Below, in pieces: positions 1 to 11,802 of a stretch of DNA of 64,000 nucleotides. How positions within the stretch are numbered: the stretch's first letter is position 1; every line of letters begins with the position of its first letter. Source of the DNA: Septoria linicola (lineage: Eukaryota; Ascomycota; Dothideomycetes; Mycosphaerellales; Mycosphaerellaceae); assembly GCA_024114885.1 (NCBI GenBank), contig CP099419.1:3410001-3474000 (forward strand). The letters are read 5' to 3'. Position numbers and translations under genes: made by a program. The notes below the pieces were generated by a model, which ran no database searches, was not told the DNA's origin, and was given only the letters and a program-made list of their open reading frames with translations.

Positions 1-925
1 GGCTGTTGAGCGGCTGCTGGAGGAGGTTGAGCCACTGCAGCTTTAGACAGCGCAGCAAGAATGTCATTGATGTTCGTTTGTGGTGCTTCCTGTGCCGGCG
101 GTTGAGGTTGCTGAGGCTGGTGCTGACGGCGTGGATCTGCGGTCGGTTGTGCTATGGGTTGCGGTGCGCCATTCGTCTGCCCTGCAGGTTTCCTCCCTGG
201 CAAAAGTCCTTGGTCGTACAAGTAACGCGGAGGTAGACCAATTGGAGTAGCAGATCGAGTTGGAATGGGAGCCATGAACTTCTCACCTAGTGGCTTCTGG
301 GTTGGAGCCGCCTGCGTTGTGGCGCCATTGGCCGCAGGTGCAGACAATCGCTCAGTGGTTTCTTTGCCGAGCTTCGCCTTGAAGTCCTGCAATAGTTTCA
401 AAGGGAAAGTACTACCACGTTCCCAGATAGCAACCATATTCTCCAGCTTAGGCTTTTGGTCTGCAGGCAAACCTTTGATGATGTCGTCAAAAAGCGCTGG
501 CATCAACTCGGTGACGCGCTTGACCGCGGCAGCATATGTCCCAGGCTCTCCGCGGCCTTCAAATTGGAGTTCCTGACCCGAGGCTTTCGCTTTTTCTATC
601 CATTGTCGGACGACACTATCGATCACGTACAATGCACCAAGCTTATGTGTGGCAGGCGCCTTTTTCAACGCACGATAGAAAGACGACACGATGGACGACT
701 CGGCCTATGACACAATTAGCGGTCCTCCCAATGACTGTGCTGCATGATGTGAAATGTGAGAGGATTGATGCGGCAAAGTGCCTCGTGATGTTGGCCACAT
801 ACCTGAATGTTGTTGACGCTCAGCGCCGTGATGGTCTGTATCTTGTTCTTGCTTGCTCCCGGTGGCTTCAGCTGGTTCAAAGACGCAAGCAGATTATCAA
901 GATCATTCACAGTTGGCAGCGCCAT
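1..925 (-). CDS. Nrd1/Seb1-like CTD-interacting RNA-binding protein (3' part cut off by window edge)
   Basis: Exons on the minus strand are 925-803 and 704-1 (continuing off the window); the intron 802-705 begins GTATGT and ends TAG and joins in phase 0. The N-terminus MALPTVNDLDNLLASLNQ, followed by LYVIDSVVRQWIEKA, is the eight-helix CID fold that binds the phosphorylated C-terminal domain of RNA polymerase II. The part after the CID is Pro/Gln-rich linker. The RRM expected in Nrd1/Seb1 would lie beyond base 1 and is not seen. Family members act in the nucleus in termination and 3'-end processing of coding and non-coding transcripts. The ATG at 925 is the only Met before the conserved CID start. 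Pcf11 and SCAF-type proteins also have a CID, so Nrd1/Seb1 is the favoured name, not a proven one. Confidence 0.8.
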
Positions 926-1976
926 GATGGGCAGCTTGCTCTACGCTCTCGGCTGGCGACCTGATGTTGACTACTCTCTACAGCTTCCTCACCCAGTCTA
1001 CTACAGACTACTGATGTCACTGACGGTCAGCAAGAGAGAGATTCTGCGCGAGCTACTGCGCTTTAGAAGCGACGTGGTGCCGACTCAGCACGCGGTTGCG
1101 ACTTGTCTGGTTGTGGTACTGCGACTCCGTGTCTACCTCAGTTTCTTCTTACTCACTCAAGGGTGAAAGAAAAGCGTTTCTATATCCTCTCGTGGTGATG
1201 AAGGTCCTGGCGCAGCTATCGTGGGTACCCGGCTTTGAGGTCAGACAACGTAGTGAGCAAGGAGAACTCTTATCCTATCCACAAAGCGCGTCCGGTGGTA
1301 AGGCGAGGTCGAAGTAAGATGCGATGGCGAATTCTTTCGGAAACGGACTCGAGGCAGATGCGACCTAAATATTATGCGTGCGGATCGCGATACAGCAGTG
1401 AACTGATCAAGAATTTTCGCACTAAAACACGCTTGTAAAGACGTGGCGGGAGAGGAACCGGCACGTGAAGCGACCAGCTAGGACGGAAGTACGAACGACG
1501 ACCCCGGATCGCGCTGCAGACGGGCTCGAGATGGATGCTGGCGTTCTTCGGTGGTTTGTTTGCGTTTTCTCGGTGTACGACAACAAGCAGTCAAGGTAGG
1601 AAGTTGTGCGAGTATGTGAAGGGACCGAGGTGGGTGAGCCATCACGTGATACTCCATGGCGGAGCTCGGGAAAGAGATCAATGCACATTATGTAGCTATA
1701 GTGCAGATATCTCGATGCAATCCATCATGTAGTCAATAATGCTTCGTCTACTGGTGTAGTAACAGCACCGCTATACCAGCGTACTGCTTGTGCCAGTCCG
1801 AGGTCGTTCTCGTGTGCAGAAAATAGGCCAGTGTAATAATGGGGCCGACTCTCCGAGTTGACCCATGGTCGGAATCCTAGGTATGGGCTTTTTAGTTCGA
1901 AAGCTTTGTGCCTTCTTCAATTACATCGTCTCCATCCTTCTTCATACGAAAGCCGATCCCATAGACAGCTTTGAAA
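926..1976. other. Divergent intergenic region between the CID gene and citrate synthase
   Basis: This stretch of about 1.05 kb lies head-to-head between two genes and should hold both promoters. The short ORFs in it on either strand have no recognisable sequence and no coding look. A pyrimidine-rich tract at about 1925-1946, just before the citrate synthase ATG, is a plausible transcription start area. I see no clear TATA box. Confidence 0.5.
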
Positions 1977-3478
1977 ATGGCCGTCAACAGCGTATCACGT
2001 CTCGCGCTCCGCCGCAGCATGGCGTCGCAGTCCACCTGGGCTCAACGCTCTGCCTTCAACGCCGCACGAACCTATGCTACGCCTAGCAAGAGCGCCGTAC
2101 GTTCCTTCTGCTACATTTGCTGCTCGTGACAGCTATATCACAATTGGCGCAAGCTAATGTGCGATGATCACAGACTCTCAAGGACACTTTCGCCGCGCAG
2201 CTGCCCGAGAAGATTGAGCAGATCAAGAAGCTCCGAAAAGACTATGGCAACAAGGTTGTTGGCGAGGTGACCCTCGACCAGGTGTACGGTGGTGCGCGTG
2301 GTATCAAGTCGCTTGTCTGGGAGGGTTCCGTTCTCGACTCCGAGGAGGGTATTCGATTCCGCGGACGAACCATACCAGAGTGCCAGGAGGTCCTTCCAAA
2401 GGCCCCAGGTGGTCAGGAGCCTCTGCCAGAAGGTCTCTTCTGGCTTCTGCTTACCGGCGAGGTCCCATCTGAGCAGCAGGTCCGCGATCTGTCTGCTGAG
2501 TGGGCTGCCAGGTCTGACGTCCCATCGTTCGTCACCGAGCTGATCGACCGCTGCCCATCCGACCTCCACCCAATGGCCCAGTTCTCGCTCGCCGTCACTG
2601 CTCTCGAGCACGAGTCTTCCTTCGCAAAGGCATACGCCAAGGGCGTGAAGAAGTCTGAGTACTGGCACTACACTTTCGAGGACAGCATGGACCTTATTGC
2701 TAAGCTCCCAACCATTGCTTCCCGCATCTACCGCAACGTCTACAAGGACGGCAAGGTCCCAGCCGTGCAGAAGGACAAGGACTACAGCTACAACTTGGCC
2801 AACCAGCTCGGATTCGCCGACAACAGCGACTTCGTCGAGCTGATGCGTCTCTACCTCACCATCCACACTGACCACGAGGGCGGTAACGTCTCTGCCCACA
2901 CTACCCACTTGGTCGGCTCTGCTCTGTCCTCGCCATACCTCTCGCTCGCTGCCGGTCTGAACGGTCTTGCTGGCCCACTTCACGGTCTTGCCAACCAGGA
3001 GGTGCTCAACTGGCTGCAGGAGATGAAAAAGTCTGTTGGCTCCGATCTTTCGGACGCCAACATCACCAAGTACCTCTGGGACACCCTGAAGAGCGGCCGT
3101 GTCGTGCCAGGTTACGGTCACGCCGTGCTCCGCAAGACTGACCCACGTTACGTCTCCCAGCGCGAGTTTGCGCTGAAGCACTTGCCAGATGACCCAATGT
3201 TCAAGCTTGTCTCGCAAGTGTACAAGATTGCCCCAGGTGTCCTCACCGAGCACGGCAAGACCAAGAACCCATACCCTAACGTCGATGCCCACTCTGGTGT
3301 CCTCCTTCAATACTACGGCCTCACCGAGCAGAACTTCTACACTGTCCTCTTCGGTGTCAGCAGAGCCATTGGTGTCCTTCCTCAGCTCATCATTGACCGT
3401 GCTGTTGGCGCACCAATTGAGCGACCAAAGTCGTTCAGCACTGAGCACTGGGCCAAGCTGGTCGGAGCTAAGCTCTGA
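1977..3478 (+). CDS. cit1: Citrate synthase, mitochondrial
   Basis: Exons 1977-2096 and 2174-3478 give 474 aa; the intron (GTACGT..CACAG) falls in phase 0. The product condenses acetyl-CoA and oxaloacetate to citrate in the mitochondrial matrix. The first 35-40 residues (MAVNSVSRLALRRSMASQST...) are Arg/Ser-rich with no acidic residue, a typical matrix presequence. Core motifs are present: GPLHGLANQEVL with a catalytic His, PGYGHAVLRKTDPR with the second His, and NVDAHSGVLLQYYG with the catalytic Asp. The protein ends GAKL, so there is no peroxisomal PTS1. The length matches fungal mitochondrial enzymes. Codons are strongly biased to C-ending, as in a highly expressed gene, and this creates a long spurious antisense ORF. 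A citrate carrier gene follows on the same strand. A methylcitrate synthase paralogue is the main alternative; the sequence looks like the housekeeping enzyme. Confidence 0.95.
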
Positions 3479-4465
3479 ATTCCATACACACTCCCCAGTA
3501 AGCTCCGCAAAGGCAAGAATGCGCGAATCCAGCGCGCGCTCAGCATTCTCGGAGGAGACGGCGGTGGCAGAGAATCACAAACGACAGGTCACTGAATCGG
3601 CGTGAAGATGAAAGGCGAGGGTGACGATAAGAGCGCATCGCAATTGTATTACAAGCTTCAGACGTCTGACATAGAAGCGTTGTCTGGGATATGAAATGAT
3701 TAGAGGTGTTGCTGTGAGCATAGCGAACATGTGACAGCTAGAATTCTCTTTTGTACAACTACCATTGTTGATCAATGAACGACAGCTGGGATTATTTTTC
3801 AATCACCGAAACCAACAAGTTTGGGGATGTGCAACAGAAATCTTGGGGGCACTCGTTATCGCTTTCAGCATGTTAGACTAGGCATGGGGCCTCGGAAGCG
3901 TCCATCTGATGAGCTCGTACCATGTCGGAGAACCAATGGGGATCAGAGTGGTGTTGTAGAGTGAGCTCATGTTTTGACTGCAGGCTGACCTGTCGTCTCG
4001 GGATTGTAGAGAAGAATGGGCTGAGAATAGAGTTGAGAGCTGCATGGGCGTCGGGAAATAATGTTGAGAGAGCCTCATCGTCCGAGATAGCTGGGCAAGG
4101 CATTTCCGTCGGCCAACGGATCGTGTACAGCTTTCACCGCGTTCCAACACCTGTGTTGTAGTAGATCGATTGCTCCTATTTGTGCCAGAGCTCGAATTGT
4201 TCCAAAAGCTTGCTACTAGAGATCGATAGACACGTCGCTGTCCAGCCATTTTTGTTTCTTGTTCAGATAGCCGAAAGACACGCCCAGAGGTCCCCTTAAG
4301 CATCTGATAGTAGAGATAGCTCTCGCCGAGGACTTCGACACGACACAAGCAACGACCACCACAACCACAACACTACCTCCACCACTCCACTCCCCCTTCG
4401 CCAGGCAAAGAAGCCGCAGCATTGCCTTGGTCAGGCCTGAACAGCTCGCCAGTACTCGTACCAGC
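3479..4465. other. Intergenic region, citrate synthase to citrate carrier
   Basis: This stretch of about 1 kb holds the 3' end of citrate synthase and the promoter of the next gene. A CA/CCA-rich run at about 4335-4385 (ccaccacaaccacaac type), just before the ATG, is typical of fungal 5' leaders. Short antisense ORFs here (for example 3878-4348) show no family features. Confidence 0.5.
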
Positions 4466-5533
4466 ATGTCTACCGCTGTCACCACTCCGCCCGGCGGCCA
4501 GAAGCTCGAGAAGAAGCCGGTCAAGTTCAGCAACTTGCTGCTGGGCTCCGGGCTCAACCTGTTCGAGGTTACGACGCTGGGCCAGCCGCTCGAGGTCATG
4601 AAGACCACCATGGCCGCCAACCGACAGGACGGCATGGCTGGCGCGGTTGCCCGAATCTGGAGTCGAGGTGGTCCTCTGGGCTGTGAGTGCTGATAGCTGA
4701 CATGCGACACCGCTTCCTCCCTGCTAACTGCTATACCCAGTCTACCAAGGTCTGATCCCATGGGCTTGGATCGAAGCCTCCACCAAGGGCGCCGTCCTCC
4801 TCTTCGTGGCCTCCGAGGCCGAATACTACGCCAAGAGCTTTGGCGCCAGCAACTTCGTGGCTGGCATCTCGGGAGGCATGACGGGAGGTCTGGCGCAGGC
4901 CTACGCGACCATGGGTTTCTGCACGTGTATGAAGACAGTGGAGATGACCAAGCACAAGGCTGCTGTCAGCGGTGTGAAGCCACCCGGCACCATGGAGACG
5001 TTCATGGCCATCTACAGAGCCGAGGGCATAGCTGGCATCAACAAGGGTGTGAACGCCGTGGCTGTCCGACAAGTCACCAACTGGGGCTCGCGTTTCGGGC
5101 TCAGCAGAGTCGCGTAAGTCGCGCCAGACCACAGAACACCACGATTCGAGCTCGCTAACACATATCCCCACACAGTGAGAACGGTATCCGCAACTTCACC
5201 GGAAAGACCGACAGCTCGCAAAAGCTCTCCGCGCCCGAACGTATTCTCGCCTCCGCCCTCGGTGGTGGTCTCTCGGCCTGGAACCAACCCATCGAAGTCA
5301 TCCGCGTAGAAATGCAATCGAAAAAGGAAGACCCCAACCGCCCCAAGAAGATGACCGTCGCCAACACATTCAAGTACATCTACGGCTCTTCAGGAATCAA
5401 GGGTCTGTACCGCGGTGTGGCCCCACGTATCGGTCTCGGGATCTGGCAGACAGTGTGCATGGTCGCGCTTGGTGATATTGCGAAGGAGATGGTCGAGAAG
5501 GCTACTGGTGAGGCGGTAACGGCTAAGCATTAA
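4466..5533 (+). CDS. yhm2: Mitochondrial citrate/oxoglutarate carrier, Yhm2 type
   Basis: Exons 4466-4682, 4741-5113 and 5176-5533 give 315 aa. Intron 1 has a TGCTAAC branch site close to its CAG acceptor. Yeast Yhm2 (314 aa) is an inner-membrane carrier that exports citrate for 2-oxoglutarate and was also reported to associate with mtDNA. Seen here are three mitochondrial-carrier repeats, the Yhm2-type stretch VRQVTNWGSRFGLSR, and the third repeat WNQPIEVIRVEMQSK ending GLYRGVAPRIGLGIWQTV. The N-terminus is short and soluble, as in other carriers. It sits about 1 kb downstream of citrate synthase in the same orientation, so producer and exporter of citrate are neighbours. Length and splice phases fit without adjustment. 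Confidence 0.93.
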
Positions 5534-6770
5534 GTTGCAACAAGAGAAGAGGGACACAGCGTTGGGGTACATGGAGTTTCTTCATCTGATAGAGGTAGGC
5601 TGTGCTGAGCAGCGCAAGACCCGGATACGATCAGTACCAAAGTTGGGTATGCTTGTGCCTGGGAGAATGACTGGTCGAGAGGCTAGAAAACACAATTATA
5701 GAAGCGAGATATGAGGTCTGATCTCGAGACTGGCAGGTACGAAAACAATATATGCATGCGTGCTCGCCGGTCCTGGTTGTTACACGCGAATCCTGGAGAA
5801 GAGGACTACGCTCAACGTATCCTAATTCTGAAATGAGCGTCCAGTGGACTGACTGACTGTAGTAGTGGCATTCTTTCGACCGAGCTTTGCTGAGCTAATG
5901 GCATCGAGCTGCTGATGGCGGGATTCTCCTAATGAGTCTATCGACACTCAGAACAGTCTCCCTGTCTGGCGAATTCCTGGGAGACAGACATGCCTCAGCC
6001 TGCAGCCTGACCAATTCCATCCTCCACGATAAGCACTCCCATGGCGCGTGCCGAACCAGCGCTGGTACTCGCAAGTAGCCTGATGCCCTGCTCGGGCCCC
6101 ATACTTTACCACCATACCTTACCAAGCGCTTTCTGGCTCTGTCTGGCCCTTCAACCTCGCTTCTCTGGCCACGAAGCCTGATATCCGTCAGCATACTTGG
6201 CAACTCAACGACCAAAAGTCACACTCGAAGCAGCGTCATCGCCATCGTCTTTGGTCTCGTCGTTTGGGCACTGGTAGCCGGAATCGTCCAGGTCGGCCAC
6301 AGACTCATTGACTTCAATCTCAGGCACACTTCGCAATTGCAGTGATGATATCACTCTTGTAGTTGAGTGCATTGCTGCTCTCGAGTTTGCAAGATGGGCA
6401 TATGAGTTCTGAGGTTTGCATAAGCATACGGGGATGTCCACGAATCCCGCGTGTTCGAGCTGCTGCATTAATTGACGTGGGGTCGTAATGATGAAGCAAG
6501 AAGAGCTCTTCACCTGGTCTTCTTACCCTCTTCTCCGACATCTCAAGTAATGCAGAGACTGCGAGAACAAAATCTTCTTCGTTATGCACGATCGTCCATT
6601 ATCGACTGTATGGCTCTAGATCTAATGCGCTGCTGCTCTTTTTCCGTCATGACAAAGACAACCATTCCGTCTAGAACGCCGCGCTAAGTGCGCATCAAAA
6701 TGTACCATATCGTGCAAGAGCGATCGACTGGGAAAGACACTGTAATATATCAAAGCTGCCGTGGGCTAGC
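5534..6770. other. Convergent intergenic region, no gene recognised
   Basis: This stretch of 1.2 kb lies between the 3' ends of the citrate carrier and the desaturase. Several overlapping short ORFs exist (such as 5895-6215 and 6205-6513 on the minus strand), but none has family motifs or a coherent composition. I see no gene here. Confidence 0.5.
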
Positions 6771-8291
6771 TTACTCGCTATCATCTCCGACAACCATCGA
6801 GCTCTTCTTCTGGCTCTGAGGGGCAAGCTTCGCAGGTGGCATACCGAGTCCGTTTCGGTTGCGGAAGAAAAGCACCTTCGAGTTCTCGCCGGTGGCGCCC
6901 TCGTTTGGCTCAACCCATTGGCACCATCGAGCGCTGTTCCACATCGAAGCGATGAAGCCGAGCGAACCACCTTCGACGTTGGCACGGTAGTGGCGACCCA
7001 TGATTGGCTTGATGGCCTCGGTCGCCTCGTCGGCGTGATAGAATGGGATGGTGGAAACGTAGTGGTGAAGGACGTGAGTCTCGACGATGCCGTGCATAAG
7101 AGTGCGACCGATGAATCCGAATTCGCGATCGATGGTTGCAGCAGCGCCACGGGTGAAGTTCCACGCGTCACCTGTGTAGTGTGGCAACGATGGGTCGGTG
7201 TGCTGCAGGAAGGTGATGGCGACTGCGAGGTCTGTTAGTTGTGCACATCTGCTCGCTCACCAATCTCACTTACCAAGCCAGTGGTTCACCCAAAGGTATG
7301 GGATGATGTACCAGACCAGGAGGTTCTGGAAACCGTACGTGCGTCCGACAAGAGCAAGGATGGACACAGTGATCGCAAGACCAAGGTCAGAGAGCAGGAT
7401 CAGGTGCTCGTCCTTCTTCTCGTACAGTGGGCTGCTTGGCAGGAAGTGGTTGACGCTACCATCACCGTTCTTCCGGCCGACACCCTTACCCTCTGGCTGC
7501 TTCTCGTGGTTGTTGTGGCCAGTGACGTTCTTGAAAAGGTACATTGGCCAACCAGCAAGCTGTTGACCGATGAGGTGTCCAGCGGTGTAGATTGGAGTCT
7601 CCTCCATGAGCTCATGCATTTCGTGGAGAACATAGCCCATCCTAGTGGCGTGCTCGTCACGGGTGCGAGGCAAGAAGACCATGTCGCGCTCCATGTTTCC
7701 AGTAGCCTTGTGGTGCTTGCCATGGCTGATCTTCCAGCTGAAGTAAGGCACCAGGAGAGCCGAGTGGCAAAACCATCCGACAGTGTCGTTCAGCACCTTG
7801 CTAGGCGAGAAGGACTGGTGACCGCACTCGTGAGCCAGGACCCAGAGACCAGTGCCGAAGCAGCCCTGAGCGAATGTGTAGAAACCCCAGAGAGCGGCTC
7901 TAAGAGCGTATGAGGGCACATATTCTGGAGTGCAATATGTGTTGAAGAGATAGAATGTGCTAGCGAGGAAAGCAATGTCCCGAGCTACGTATCCCAGACC
8001 TCTCAAGCCAGACCTTTCGTAGCAGTGCTTTGGAATGGCATTTCGAATGTCGTTGATAGTGTAATCTGGCAGCTGGAACTCGTTGCCATATGTGTCCACA
8101 AGCTTCTTCTGGCCAGGCTTTTGCTGGAAGTCCTCCACGGAGCCCAATGATGACAGGGAGGTCGAGGATGCAGACGCAGTTGGCGAGTCGTCTGGTGTGC
8201 CTGCAGTGGAGTTGGACACAGTCGATGGCACCGACTCAACGGTGGTTGTGCGCCGCATGGCTGCCTTTTGTGGCAGAGCGGTGGTGCTCAT
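6771..8291 (-). CDS. Delta-12 (oleate) fatty acid desaturase
   Basis: Exons 8291-7274 and 7222-6771 give 489 aa; the 51-nt intron (GTAAGT..GCAG) rejoins HWL|VAITFLQHTD. The enzyme is an ER membrane di-iron desaturase that converts oleate to linoleate. Three histidine boxes are visible: HECGH (154-158), HGKHH (190-194) and HVLHH (389-393). Around them are hydrophobic spans such as FLASTFYLFNTY and LLVPYFSWKI. The first 60 residues are Ser/Thr-rich and probably disordered, as in fungal FAD2 proteins. The reading frame is open upstream to 8342, but that position is TTG; the first ATG is at 8291. An omega-3 (delta-15) desaturase has the same architecture and cannot be fully excluded, though HECGHQSFS and the C-terminal box look FAD2-like. 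The citrate synthase and citrate carrier genes are its neighbours. Confidence 0.92.
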
Positions 8292-9849
8292 CTTATCGAT
8301 GTGTTCGTAGCGGATCGTGCGTGAGAAATCGGATATGGCCAACAGAATGAGGGTCGGTCAACGACAGCAGTTCTGGGCAGACCAGCAAAAATGCCGTTGG
8401 CGGTGGTGCAGTGGAAGGGGAGCTGCACTTGTTGAGGAGCTCAACCAAATTCTGTAGCAATGCGTCGACGAAGGTGTTCCTTGGTACTTTGTGAAGTGAG
8501 CGACAATGCAAAGACCACCAAAGTTGCTGATAGCCAGGTGGAAGTTCAAAAACGAAGGACGAGAGGAGAGATGCTTAAAGGCAAATGCGCAGAGGGCCAT
8601 AGCGGCGGTCAATGGTGGACCCTAGATCTAGGAGGTATCCAAATTTTTAGGTCTCAATGGCTGGTCACAGCCAAACCAATCTCTCATCCTAATTTGCTAT
8701 CGCTGTTTCGAACATGTGTTGGTCGGTGCATGCTATCTGTATATGCTCAATCGCCTTGCTGTACACATATTTCCCATCACCAGAGTGGCTCTCATCGTCA
8801 ACAGCTGGAAGCTCACTCTGTGGCTTCCAGATTCAATCGACTTCTTGGCTATCATGCACCTAAGCGATTCCCCCAACATCGGTTGACACGAGCGAGGAAG
8901 CGCCGACTATCATGAGCAGAAGTCGTGGCCACGTAGAGTTTCAACTTTGAGCTTCGATACTCGCGGAACACCACATGAGATATGCTGAGATCGTTGCTGC
9001 GTGCAGAGCCGACTTGAGACACTACCATGTCTGCGATGTTCAGCATAATCCTAGGACTAATCAACACCGGCATGCAAAACAAGTCTACAGCTCCTAAATC
9101 GAAGTCCTAGACAGAAATAACAACGACTTCTGACCTCCACGCCTCTCGACTGATCTACGACTTCACCCGAGCATTCGAGGCCATTTTGCCTTCTCCCCGA
9201 CGTATCGCAGCAAACCAAATGACATCTCTCACAGGCCAAAGAGGCGAAGCACTTGACTAGTGCAAGCAACACTGCAGTTGAGAGGCGTTTCCTGCTCCAC
9301 GGCCAAGCAGGTCTGGAAATGCCCAATTCGAATGGCGAGAGAGACACAGAGAGCGGCTGAAAGCCCACAAGGCTCGTCGTTCTCGCATCTGAGCACCTGC
9401 GGCAGATCCACCCCTCGATTGGTGCGAATGCAGGGTTCGAAGTCGCCCCTCACTGCCTGCCCAGCATGCTCGCTGCCACGTGAATGGTGGCAAAGCGTGT
9501 GATTTGTTTCATCACAACGGTAGAGTGGATCAGGCACTGTTGATGTCTGCGTGTCATGGTGAGAGCTGGTACAGAAGAGGTGTGTAGCTCACCTGGTTGC
9601 AGTGACAGCATCGAAAGGCTTCACAGGCTTTCACATGCAAATCTCGTTAGAGCTGTTCTTGAGTAGTCGACCATCAGTATATTGTAGAAATGTTACCACA
9701 ATTCGCAGTGTGCCACGAACAAACTCAATTCTTGATGACTCGTGTTTTCAATTCATGATCATTATCGTGTGCTACAGCAGGCCGAGTTGAATCGATGCAA
9801 ATGGCAGAAGTTCACAGCTACACGACATGAAGTGTTGTGTCTACACCCA
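8292..9849. other. Intergenic region upstream of the desaturase
   Basis: This stretch of 1.56 kb lies between the desaturase start and the 3' end of the MetE-like gene, which are on the same strand. It should contain the desaturase promoter. ORFs on the plus strand (8460-8915, 9742-10275) lack recognisable features; the second is the antisense shadow of the next gene. No repeat or RNA gene was noticed. Confidence 0.45.
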
Positions 9850-11091
9850 TCAAGGTCGATCTGGCCAGAGCTCCTTAGCCACATCTTGCACCAACTTCAG
9901 CTTTGCAAACATCTTCTGCTCATCCATGCCCTCTGCGCCAATGGCCACACTGGCGAAACCACATTGCGGACTCATGCCAATGTTCTCCAATGCCTCTTTT
10001 GTGGTGCGACCTTGACCCTTGGCAATAATCTCTGCTGCCTCGAGCACACGACGCTTGATCAACTCGCGGTCCTCGAGTTGTGGGTCTTTAGTGGTCACGA
10101 CTCCGAGCACGACGTTCTTGTGCTTGGGCAGGAAGCGGAGAGGTTCGAAGCCACCGGATCGGATGTTGTCGTACTCGAGGTAGAACGTGTCGTAGTTGAG
10201 GGTCTTGAAAAATTGCTCGGCAATCACTTCGTACGAACCCTCACTGAAGTGCATGGACTTGGAGAAGTTGCCTGATCAATCGTTAGCGAGTTCCGTACTC
10301 AAAGTCTGCTTCTGCTTACCTCTGCAGATGTGCAGTCCGACATGTAAATCGTCCGGCCTATCGGCGATGCAGTCGTTGTGTGCCTTGAGGTACAGCTCGA
10401 ACAGCTTGTCGGTATCTTCGCCATCTTCCCGCAGACCTTTCAACATGTCCTCTGAGCAGAAGTAAGCCAGTGTCGGGTCGTCGATCTGGATGTTGCGAAG
10501 GCCTTCATCGTAGAGTGTCTTGAACTCTTGACGGTATGCGGCCGCCAAATCCTCGAAGAACTCGGTGTCGTTGCCATAGACTTTCGTGTCGTAACATTTA
10601 CCAGGAGCAAGACGAAGGTGGAAGTAGCACGGCGGAGGCATCGTGAACTTGGCCTCCTTCCATTGCTCCTTTGGCAGAGTCTCCCTCAAGAGCTTCCAGT
10701 TCTCGAGGTACGGACTTTTGGTGTACTTGATCTTGCCAGTACAGATCGCTGCCATTGGGTACTGCTTGCCCGCCTTCTTCAGCGCCGCAATTGGAGCAGC
10801 TGACAGTCGAGCTAGCTCCCATGGCACAGGGCTGACTTCTTTGAAGCCATCGAGCTTCTCGAAGAAGCCCGAGAAGTAGTACTTGCGGTCGAACTCTCCC
10901 GAGCACAATGCTCTCACATTGTTGTCCTGCTGCTTCTTCACGATATCCGCAATCTCCTTCTGCTGCACCTTTCTCAATTCCTCTTGTGATATTTGCCCAA
11001 CATCTGCCTTCTCTTGCGCCTCTGAGACAGAGGAAGGTCGGATCAAAGACCCAATATGGTCAGCGTGAAATGGGAGCTTAGTGACTGGCAT
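9850..11091 (-). CDS. Stand-alone MetE (cobalamin-independent methionine synthase) catalytic-domain protein
   Basis: Exons 11091-10320 and 10271-9850 give 397 aa; the 48-nt intron contains GCTAACG before CAG. The protein corresponds to the C-terminal TIM barrel of MetE-type methionine synthase; full-length MetE is about 760 aa. It starts PVTKLPFHADHIGSLIRPSS and has no N-terminal folate-binding half. Residues equivalent to the MetE zinc ligands appear conserved: His254 and Cys256 in LHICRGNF, Glu290 in YLEYDN and Cys361 in SPQCGFAS. Fungi often carry such short UROD/MetE-like proteins beside a true MetE. The methyl acceptor is probably a thiol, but the actual substrate is unknown. The open frame extends to a TTG at 11121; the ATG at 11091 was chosen. 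Whether it makes methionine cannot be told from sequence. Confidence 0.85.
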
Positions 11092-11156
11092 TATGAAAGA
11101 CTTGTCCTTGGAATCAATCAAAGGGAAAGCTCGCCAGCTTGAGCGGGTACCCCAGC

Positions 11157-11163
11157 ATATATA
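11157..11163 (-). promoter_or_regulatory. TATA-like element of the MetE-like gene
   Basis: An ATATATA stretch lies about 66 nt upstream of the ATG at 11091 on the minus strand, in an otherwise GC-balanced region. Position and sequence suit a TATA box, but such runs also occur by chance. Confidence 0.3.
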
Positions 11164-11802
11164 CTATCACACGTAGCGCTGCCATGGAACGGTCCCTGTC
11201 AACGTAGCTAGCAAGAAATGCCGGAGTATTGTCAGCGCGGGCTCCACGCAATGGCGGGACCTGCTCGCAAAGCGCATCATGTGTTGAGCTCTCAAAACAT
11301 GTCGGCAGTTACATTTTCACGTGGTTCAGAGCATTTGCCGAGCCGTTGCTACCGCCACGCATTGGCTTTCTCGTATGAACTTCGCGCACCCCACCGCTTC
11401 TGGCTGTGGCGGAGGGGCGGAATGCAGCTGTAAGATTGAAGCCAGGAACAAGTGACCTCTTCGATCATGCGATGTAGTGAGGGGTGTTGATTGACGGCAA
11501 ATCTTGGAACACGAAAGCAGTCTTTTGGCAGCAAACTCTGGTGCAGTTCGTGGCCTCGACGTCTAGCAGCCAACCACAAGGAAGAGACAAAATTGATATT
11601 CGAGCGTTAAATATTGTGATTCCGCAATATGGTGTATTGTACAGTGCTGGACTCATTCACTGACGGCATTGGGAATCGAGCAACCGCTGTCATGAAGACA
11701 GGCTGCAATTAACCTACTGTGCTGCTTCTTAATTGTCTATATCTACTTCAACTCGACATGTAAGCACTTGCATTGGCAATAAAGCACTAGCCCTACAGTC
11801 CA
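11164..11802. other. Divergent intergenic region
   Basis: This region lies head-to-head between the MetE-like gene and the Ser-rich ORF at 11803. No gene is recognised. The stretch 11600-11780 is noticeably AT-richer than its surroundings and probably contains the plus-strand promoter. Confidence 0.4.

Noticed and set aside
1865..2086. 73-aa ORF overlapping the citrate synthase start
   Set aside because: It begins 112 nt upstream, where the mRNA probably does not yet exist, and has no family features.
2168..3448. 426-aa open frame antisense to citrate synthase
   Set aside because: Its Val/Leu/Glu-rich make-up is the mirror of the C-ending codon bias of citrate synthase; the sense strand has clear catalytic motifs.
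3420..3478. Peroxisomal targeting of citrate synthase by its GAKL end
   Set aside because: AKL would be acceptable as a variant tripeptide, but the N-terminal presequence is strong and the enzyme looks like the housekeeping mitochondrial form. Dual targeting was not claimed.
8460..8915. 151-aa ORF upstream of the desaturase
   Set aside because: It is Arg/Cys/His-rich with no pattern, in a region expected to be promoter.
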